The notes under the pieces: model-generated
Told to the model about the DNA's origin: nothing
The model's input: the letters and a program-made list of their open reading frames with translations, nothing else
Database searches by the model: none
Part shown: positions 56,846 to 64,000 of the stretch, piece after piece
How the letters are laid out: each line of letters opens with the position of its first letter
How positions within the stretch are numbered: position 1 is the stretch's first letter
NCBI RefSeq assembly: GCF_017795885.1
Contig: NZ_CP059297.1
Span: 1-64,000, forward strand
Origin: Brevundimonas sp. AJA228-03
GTDB lineage: Bacteria; Pseudomonadota; Alphaproteobacteria; Caulobacterales; Caulobacteraceae
DNA: 64,000 nucleotides
Direction of reading: 5' to 3'
Program-made: the position numbers and the translations under genes

Positions 56846-57646
56846 ATGGTTATGACCACATCGAACGTCACGCAGGCTGGCACCCGGGACGGCAAGCGCT
56901 TTTTCCTGATCAGCGCGATCGCCATGGTGCTGGTGATCTTCGCCGGGTTCTCGCTGCAGCTGGCCATGGGTCGGTCCAGCTTCCAGGCGCCGCCCCTCGT
57001 TCACGCCCACGCCATCGTCTTCATGGGCTGGGTCGTCATCTTCCTTCTCCAGAACCTCCTGATCGCGACGGGCCAGGTCCGGCTGCATCGGCCGCTGGGA
57101 TGGATCGCCGCCGCCTGGCTGGTGCCGATGCTGGTTCTGGGCTGCCTCGTCACCGTGAATATGATCCGCGAGGCTGATGTACCCTTCTTCTTCAGGCCGC
57201 TGCATTTCCTGGTCTTCGATCCGGTTTCCCTGATCGCGTTCATCGCCCTGACCATCGCAGCCATCGCCTTGCGGCGCGCAACACCCTGGCATCAGCGCTT
57301 GCACTACTGTGCCATGGCCATCCTGATGGGACCGGCGCTCGGGCGACTGCTGCCCATGCCCCTGCTGATCCCCTGGGGCTGGGAAGCGACCTTCGTCGCC
57401 ACCCTCGTCTTCCCGCTGATCGGCGTCCTTGCCGACCTGATGCGGAATGGACGCGTCCACCCCGCCTGGATCTGGGGCATCGGGGCCATGTTCGCGATGT
57501 TCGCGGCGGTCGAGGCGATCACCTATACGCCCGTCGGAACCGCCCTCTACGATGCGGTCGCCGCCGGTTCGCCGGGCGCAGCCGTAGACCCCCTGGCCTT
57601 CCCGCCCTTCCCCGGTCCGCCGCCGGGGGCCGCGCCGGTCCCCTGA
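56846..57646 (+). CDS. Polytopic membrane protein of unknown function
   Basis: A 266-aa integral membrane protein with about seven hydrophobic segments (FFLISAIAMVLVIFAGFSL, AIVFMGWVVIFLLQNLLIA and others). His in HAHAIVF, HRPLGW and HQRLHYCAM might bind heme or metal. The C-terminus is a Pro-rich tail. It may start at 56846 (MVMTT) or 56852. No family function is recognised. Confidence 0.8.
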   Translation: MVMTTSNVTQAGTRDGKRFFLISAIAMVLVIFAGFSLQLAMGRSSFQAPPLVHAHAIVFMGWVVIFLLQNLLIATGQVRLHRPLGWIAAAWLVPMLVLGCLVTVNMIREADVPFFFRPLHFLVFDPVSLIAFIALTIAAIALRRATPWHQRLHYCAMAILMGPALGRLLPMPLLIPWGWEATFVATLVFPLIGVLADLMRNGRVHPAWIWGIGAMFAMFAAVEAITYTPVGTALYDAVAAGSPGAAVDPLAFPPFPGPPPGAAPVP

Positions 57647-57659
57647 TACGGCACGCGGT

Positions 57660-58664
57660 CTAGGCTCCGAACATCGCGTCCAGTTCGCCCTGATAGCCGA
57701 ACAGGCCCTGGGCCCCGCCGGTGTGCAGGAACACCACCCGCTCGCCCTCGAACCGTCCGGCCCGGGCCAGGGCGATCAGCCCCTTCATCGCCTTGCCGGT
57801 ATAGACGGGGTCCAGCACGATCCCGTCGGTCCGCGCGGCCAGCACCAGGGCATCCACCACCGCCTGGTCGATCAGGCCATAGCCGGCGCCGACATAGTCG
57901 CAATCGGCCACCACCATTGAATCCTTCACCCGGTCCGCATGGCCCAGCAGCATGGCGGTCTCTTTCGCCAGCTTCAGCACATTGGCTTCCTGCTTTTCTT
58001 TCGGTGCCCGCACCCCGATGCCCAGCACCGGAATGTCGGCTCCCAGCACCGCCAGACCGGCGACCAGGCCCGCATGGGTCCCCGCACTGCCCGTCGCCGT
58101 CACGATCCGGTCGATGGCCAGGTCCAGTTCATCGGCCTGCACCACGATCTCGCGTGCGCAGTCGACATAGCCCAGCGCCCCGATCGCGTTCGACCCGCCG
58201 CCCGGGATCACATAGGGCCGCCCGCCGCGCGCCCGGACCTCCTCGGCCGTCTTCTCCAGCTCGGCCGGCATGTCCGATCCTCCGGGCACGGAGCGGATCG
58301 TCGCCCCGAACAGCCGGTCCATCAGGACATTGCCGTTATGGACATAGTCGACCGCCTTCGACCCCGTCCGCTCCTCCAGGATGACCTCGCACTTCAGGCC
58401 GGTCGCCGCCGCTGCCGCCGCCGTCTGGCGCACATGGTTGGACTGCACCGCGCCCTGGGTGATCAGGGTGTCGGCATCCTGCTCGATGGCATCGCCCAGC
58501 AGGAACTCCAGCTTGCGCGTCTTGTTGCCGCCGCCCGCCAGACCCGTGCAGTCGTCCCGCTTGATCCACAGGTCGATGCCCAGCGCCTCCGACAGCCGGG
58601 GCAGGGGCTCCAGCGGCGTGGGCAGGTGCGCCAGGCGCAGACGGGGAAAGCGGGCGAGGTGCAT
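57660..58664 (-). CDS. dcyD: D-cysteine desulfhydrase / PLP-dependent deaminase
   Basis: PLP enzyme of the ACC deaminase/D-cysteine desulfhydrase family, 334 aa from the ATG at 58664. [28 protein letters not shown] carries the PLP Lys, with [13 protein letters not shown] and the glycine-rich [16 protein letters not shown] phosphate loop. Releases H2S and pyruvate from D-cysteine in relatives. It is divergent from the riboswitch-thiC unit. Confidence 0.9.
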   Translation of the reverse strand: MHLARFPRLRLAHLPTPLEPLPRLSEALGIDLWIKRDDCTGLAGGGNKTRKLEFLLGDAIEQDADTLITQGAVQSNHVRQTAAAAAATGLKCEVILEERTGSKAVDYVHNGNVLMDRLFGATIRSVPGGSDMPAELEKTAEEVRARGGRPYVIPGGGSNAIGALGYVDCAREIVVQADELDLAIDRIVTATGSAGTHAGLVAGLAVLGADIPVLGIGVRAPKEKQEANVLKLAKETAMLLGHADRVKDSMVVADCDYVGAGYGLIDQAVVDALVLAARTDGIVLDPVYTGKAMKGLIALARAGRFEGERVVFLHTGGAQGLFGYQGELDAMFGA

Positions 58665-58751
58665 GGATCGGGCTCCGGTTGTCCCCTTCCCTAACACCCG
58701 GTGCCCCGCCCCGGGAATGGACACCCGCCGCCGCCGGGCCTATCGTCGCCG

Positions 58752-60964
<2,213 letters not shown>

Positions 60965-61030
60965 GGGGTCAAGCCGCTTGCTCCACCGCAGTTAGTTCCC
61001 ACCACATGCACACTTTTAAGAGGGCATGGA

Positions 61031-62296
61031 TTGCCTAAGCTTAGCGATGACATCGAAGGAATGCTCGCGACCGCAGCCCTGATGCTGACCGCCGAAGGAA
61101 TGGCTGAATCGGCCGAAATTCTCCGTACGGCTGAACCCGCAATTGAAGAGACCGGATTCGACAACTGGAACGGCGGAACCACGATTTGGACGATTTACCT
61201 TTATGTAGAACCCGAGCGTTTCGTTAAGCTAGGAGACAGGCGAGAGCTGCTCGAAGATCAGATCGACACGCGCTTTAAGTCCATCGTCGGTAGCGACTCC
61301 CGAGATTGGTACGGTGCCAAGATACGTCCGCAGCTTCAGAAATCAGCCAACTGGCGCGAGTCCGCAGCGGAAATTCCTGAGCACACGCGACGTAACATTT
61401 TCGACGGGTTTCGGATCGAGAATGTCGCCTGGGCAGGACGCATAGACGAGGTCGCGTTCTTGGCTCGGATATTCGACTTGGCCAAGCTTCCGTCGACCGA
61501 TTCCCGTTTCGGCGACGCAGCGGGAGATATTTGGCAGCACCGCGTTAACAATCCCGAGGATTGGAGTGACGACTGGATTTACGGCGACGTTCGATTTCGC
61601 CTGCTCAACGGCCCAAGCGATATTTTTATCCGGTTCCTGTGCGAAATGGTTCACCCGGTGGTGCGCCCTGATCGCAACGAAGCACTTCAGCTAGTTCAAC
61701 ACATCAACGACCAGCTTCGACCTGTTGGTTGGACCCTCGCTGAGGAAGAGAAAATCGCGGGTCGCCCCCGCTTCATCGGCAGGAAGCTAAGCGGCCAAGG
61801 ACAACGCCACGTTTCCAGAGCCCGGTCAGTAGCTGACGCTCTCGACGCGGGCTGGATGCAAAAGGAGATCGAACGGCTGGAAAACGCGGTCGATCGCGAC
61901 CCGGCATTAGCGATTGGGACGGCAAAAGAGCTTGTCGAGTCATGCTGCAAGTCGATCCTGACGAAACGGAACATCCCGTATTCGACTGGAGCCACGCTCC
62001 CCGACCTTACCAAGGCATTGGCCAAAGAACTCAAGCTGGTCCCCGAGGGGATTCCCGATCAAGCACGAGGAGCTGAGACCGTCCGGTTGATCCTTCGAAA
62101 TTTGTCGTCGCTGACTTCGTATCTTGCGGAACTGCGGGGCCTCTACGGCACCGGGCATGGCCGAGACGGAAAACACCGCGGCTTGGAGCCGAGGCACGCA
62201 AGGCTGGCCGTAGCTTCAGCCGTCGCCTTCATCGACTTTGCGACGGAAACCCACCAAGCGCGCCAGACAGGAAGCGAAAAGGTGGAGCCCGGGTGA
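61031..62296 (+). CDS. Abortive infection family protein (Abi_C/HEPN-like)
   Basis: A 421-aa protein starting at a TTG with AAGAGGG seven bases before; the first in-frame ATG is at 61061. The C-terminal part (residues about 300-410) fits the Abi_C domain: AIGTAKELVESCCKSILTKR and LRNLSSLTSYLAELRGLYGTGHG. This contains a HEPN RNase-like R369-x6-H376. The N-terminal 280 residues are unrecognised, with conserved-looking Trp/Asp patches. Less GC-rich than neighbouring genes. A phage-defence role is inferred from the domain and island setting. Confidence 0.78.
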   Translation: MPKLSDDIEGMLATAALMLTAEGMAESAEILRTAEPAIEETGFDNWNGGTTIWTIYLYVEPERFVKLGDRRELLEDQIDTRFKSIVGSDSRDWYGAKIRPQLQKSANWRESAAEIPEHTRRNIFDGFRIENVAWAGRIDEVAFLARIFDLAKLPSTDSRFGDAAGDIWQHRVNNPEDWSDDWIYGDVRFRLLNGPSDIFIRFLCEMVHPVVRPDRNEALQLVQHINDQLRPVGWTLAEEEKIAGRPRFIGRKLSGQGQRHVSRARSVADALDAGWMQKEIERLENAVDRDPALAIGTAKELVESCCKSILTKRNIPYSTGATLPDLTKALAKELKLVPEGIPDQARGAETVRLILRNLSSLTSYLAELRGLYGTGHGRDGKHRGLEPRHARLAVASAVAFIDFATETHQARQTGSEKVEPG

Positions 62297-62376
62297 ACGG
62301 GGGGTCGCCCGGTTGGTTATCCTATTGCTCTGACGTGTTGTACTGTAGCCGGTCGTCCTAATGGTGCGTCCTATTT

Positions 62377-62421
62377 TGGGTGAACCAGGCGACGCCCACT
62401 CCCCGGCCCACGGTTCACCCA
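62377..62421. repeat. Inverted repeat upstream of the HTH gene
   Basis: TGGGTGAACC (62377-62386) and GGTTCACCCA (62412-62421) form a perfect 10-bp inverted repeat with a 25-nt gap. A third GGGTGAAC lies at 62291-62298. They may be sites for the HTH protein encoded at 62525. The rest of this 228-bp gap shows no gene. Confidence 0.55.
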
Positions 62422-62524
62422 ACCCCCGTCCCGAGAGTCGCCCCCCGGCGAACCGAAAGACGCCCCCCAAGCTCTTGATCTCCAAGTCGGTACGGCACAT
62501 CTCTGTCGGCGAAAGGGGTCACAC

Positions 62525-63010
62525 ATGACCAAATCATTGCCAAAGAGCGCGGAGTCAGAAGCGCTCCGTCGTAACGAGGCTAAGTGGACCAAGCCGCTGA
62601 TGGAAGCGGGTTGGAACGCAATCCCGAGCATCATCATAGAGAAACAGGAGGCCCTTGGGCTCGATGCCATAGATATGAACATCATTCTGCACCTCTCGAA
62701 CTATTGGTGGCACGCGGATAATCTTCCATGCCCGTCAGTAGAGACGGTTGCGCGTGCGGTCGGCGTCTCAGGCCGGACCGTCCAAAAGCGAGTCAAAGCC
62801 CTGCAGGAACTAGGTCTGCTCACCCGGACCGAAAGGCGCAACACCCGCTTCGGCAGCGACACCAATCTCTACAGCTTCGAGGGACTGATCGCTGCCTCGT
62901 TGCCATTCGCTAAGGAGAAGCTCGCTGATCGAGCGAAGCGCGATCAGGAAGAACGTGACCGTGTCGCCCGGAAGAAGCCAAAGCTGAAACTGGTCGCTGC
63001 AAATACTTGA
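62525..63010 (+). CDS. Helix-turn-helix (winged-helix) DNA-binding protein
   Basis: A 161-aa protein. The middle has a replication-initiator/wHTH-like domain: IDMNIILHLSNYWWHADNLP then PSVETVARAVGVSGRTVQKRVKALQELGLLTRTERRN (residues about 70-105). A basic Arg/Lys-rich C-terminus ends the protein. Members of this type are common on plasmids and integrative elements as replication or transfer regulators. It lies beside the Abi gene and just before a tRNA gene. Confidence 0.78.
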   Translation: MTKSLPKSAESEALRRNEAKWTKPLMEAGWNAIPSIIIEKQEALGLDAIDMNIILHLSNYWWHADNLPCPSVETVARAVGVSGRTVQKRVKALQELGLLTRTERRNTRFGSDTNLYSFEGLIAASLPFAKEKLADRAKRDQEERDRVARKKPKLKLVAANT

Positions 63011-63017
63011 GAATTAT

Positions 63018-63121
63018 GGCGGCGTAGCTCAGCCGGATAGAGCTCTCGTTTTCTACATACTTCATGGTTCGCGCCTCTAGTATGGACGAGAAGGTCGCGG
63101 GTTCAAGTCCCGCCGCCGCCT
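63018..63121 (+). tRNA. tRNA-Arg(TCT)-like gene with a 29-nt anticodon-loop insertion
   Basis: Cloverleaf: acceptor GGCGGCG/CGCCGCC, D-arm GCTC-AGCCGGATA-GAGC, T-arm GCGGG-TTCAAGT-CCCGC, anticodon stem CTCGT (63045-63049)/ACGAG (63086-63090). The loop reads TTTCTA then CATAC (63056-63060), 19 nt, GTATG (63080-63084), G. Removing 63056-63084 leaves TTTCTAG: U33, anticodon TCT, A37. The variable region is 6 nt and position 73 is T, both unusual for tRNA-Arg, so a defective gene is possible. Confidence 0.75.
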
Positions 63122-63133
63122 ACCACTCTCACA

Positions 63134-63796
63134 TCACCCCTCCCCCGCCATTTTCCGCAACGCCTCCTCAAACACCCCCGCCGGCTGGCCGCCGGAGATC
63201 AGCCATTTCCCCTCCACCACCACGGCCGGCACCGCGTTGATCCCCCGCGACCGCCACAGTTCCTCCGCCTCGCGCACCTCGGCGGCATAGAGGTCGTCGG
63301 CCAGGACCTCGACGGCCTTGGCCCGGTCCAGCCCGGCGGTCGCCGCCGCATCGGCCAGCACCACCGGATCGGCCAGCGACCGTCCGTCGGTGAAATGGGT
63401 GCGGAACAGGGCTTCCTTCAGCGCCCGCTGCCGGGCCGGTCCAACGGTGGCCGCCCAGTGCAGCAGCCGGTGGGCGTCGAAGGTGTTCCAGATGCGGCTG
63501 TCCGGCCCCATCCGCATCTCGAAACCGTCCCAGGCCTCGGCCGCGCGTTCGGTGATCATGGCCCGGTTGGCGGCCGACTGTTCGGGGGTCGAGCCATACT
63601 TCCGGGCGATGTGCTCAGCCGTATTCTCCCCCTCGGCCGCCATGCCGGGGTTCAGCTCGAACGGCTGGAAATGGATGTCCGCCTCGATGCCTTCGGCCTT
63701 GAGGGTCACGAGCGCCGCCTCCAGCCCGCCCAGCCCCACCACGCACCAGGGGCAGACGACGTCCGAGACGAAATCGATGTGCAGGGTCTTTGTCAT
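63134..63796 (-). CDS. DsbA-family oxidoreductase (FrnE-like)
   Basis: Cytosolic DsbA/FrnE-type thiol oxidoreductase or isomerase, about 220 aa. The redox motif VVCPWCVVGL sits near the N-terminus. HFQPFELNPGMAAEGEN, MGPDSRIWNTFDAHRLLHWA and GINAVPAVVVEGKWLISGGQP (with cis-Pro) are family features. The ATG at 63796 is chosen over 63805 as the more typical start. No signal peptide. Stands alone. Confidence 0.9.
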   Translation of the reverse strand: MTKTLHIDFVSDVVCPWCVVGLGGLEAALVTLKAEGIEADIHFQPFELNPGMAAEGENTAEHIARKYGSTPEQSAANRAMITERAAEAWDGFEMRMGPDSRIWNTFDAHRLLHWAATVGPARQRALKEALFRTHFTDGRSLADPVVLADAAATAGLDRAKAVEVLADDLYAAEVREAEELWRSRGINAVPAVVVEGKWLISGGQPAGVFEEALRKMAGEG

Positions 63797-63841
63797 GGGG
63801 GGCATATAGCCATCCTTCTCCCCTTGCGGGTCGAGAATGAT

Positions 63842-64000
63842 ATGGTGACCCCTTCCGCCCGCCTGGAACGTTCGACCGCCATGATCGAGACCGCACCCAC
63901 CGATACGCCCGAGGCCGAGACCCCGCCCGTCGTCGCACCACCGGCCGCACCGGGTGCCGGGTCCGGCGGGGCGCTGGCGATCGGGGCCTTCGCGCTCGGG
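63842..64000 (+). CDS. Partial gene cut by the window end
   Basis: A frame open from the ATG at 63842 to the window end, 53 codons. ETAPTDTPEAETPPVVAPP is a Pro/Ala/Thr-rich start, then GALAIGAFALG, which may begin a transmembrane helix. An ATG at 63881 is an alternative start. Family not identifiable from this fragment. Confidence 0.5.
   Translation, partial: MVTPSARLERSTAMIETAPTDTPEAETPPVVAPPAAPGAGSGGALAIGAFALG

Noticed and set aside
62525..63010. Integrase or excision gene for the island
   Set aside because: The protein has only a winged-helix pattern with no tyrosine or serine recombinase motifs, and no attachment-site duplication of the tRNA end was found near 60960-61030.
63018..63121. 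Group I intron in the tRNA
   Set aside because: The insert is 29 nt, far too short for a group I intron core, so a self-splicing intron of that class is excluded.

Overview
The window is a GC-rich alphaproteobacterial chromosome segment, most likely from Caulobacterales and probably Brevundimonas. This rests on the codon usage and on several lineage-typical genes: a crescentin-like coiled-coil protein, DUF6491 and Ala-rich lipoproteins, amgK/murU peptidoglycan recycling, addAB, a methylmalonyl-CoA mutase pair, and an EcfG-type stress promoter. Genes are dense, and many neighbours overlap by 4 bp (ATGA or GTGA).

Layout. 1-13 kb: queG, an ABC-2 exporter, lipocalin and sorbosone-dehydrogenase lipoproteins, a very-long-chain acyl-CoA synthetase, motA, two Ala-rich small lipoproteins and mnmC. 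13-17 kb: both methylmalonyl-CoA mutase subunits. 17-25.4 kb: a pectin/uronate catabolic cluster with an ExuT-like transporter, an FAH-superfamily hydratase, a LacI regulator, an RpiB-type isomerase, KduD, KdgK, a PL10 pectate lyase and a LamG lipoprotein. One near-identical 15-bp operator-like sequence occurs in three of its intergenic regions. 25.4-38.3 kb: rplS, trmD, a 147-bp palindromic repeat, trxA, a DUF7684 gene, addA, addB, murU, amgK, tsaE, an acyltransferase and a VapBC module. 38.3-45.6 kb: an S9 peptidase, a thioesterase, a BrnTA module coupled to ruvB, ruvA, ruvC and an unusual M20 peptidase. 45.6-47.5 kb: an AT-richer restriction-modification island (HNH nuclease and C5 methyltransferase). 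47.9-58.7 kb: the crescentin-like gene, yebC, small envelope genes, a zinc alcohol dehydrogenase, a stress-promoter/small-ORF unit, nucleoside hydrolase with ribokinase, a racemase and D-cysteine desulfhydrase. 58.7-61 kb: a TPP riboswitch and an interrupted thiC. 61-63.1 kb: an accessory island with an Abi_C/HEPN gene and an HTH gene, next to a tRNA gene with an inserted anticodon loop. 63.1 kb to the end: a DsbA/FrnE-like gene and the start of an unidentified gene.

The most unusual signals are four. (1) A tRNA-Arg(TCT)-like gene carries a 29-nt insertion exactly at position 37/38, bounded by CATAC/GTATG; removing it gives a normal 7-nt anticodon loop. (2) A palindromic element built of 7-nt GTGGCG-type units occurs twice, once between ruvA and ruvB and once in frame inside thiC, which also carries compensating +1 and -1 frameshifts. 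(3) The operator-linked pectin regulon has an RpiB-like protein where KduI would be expected. (4) A GGAAC-N17-CGTT promoter precedes an unannotated 40-codon basic ORF. All calls come from reading the sequence; no database search or folding calculation was run.
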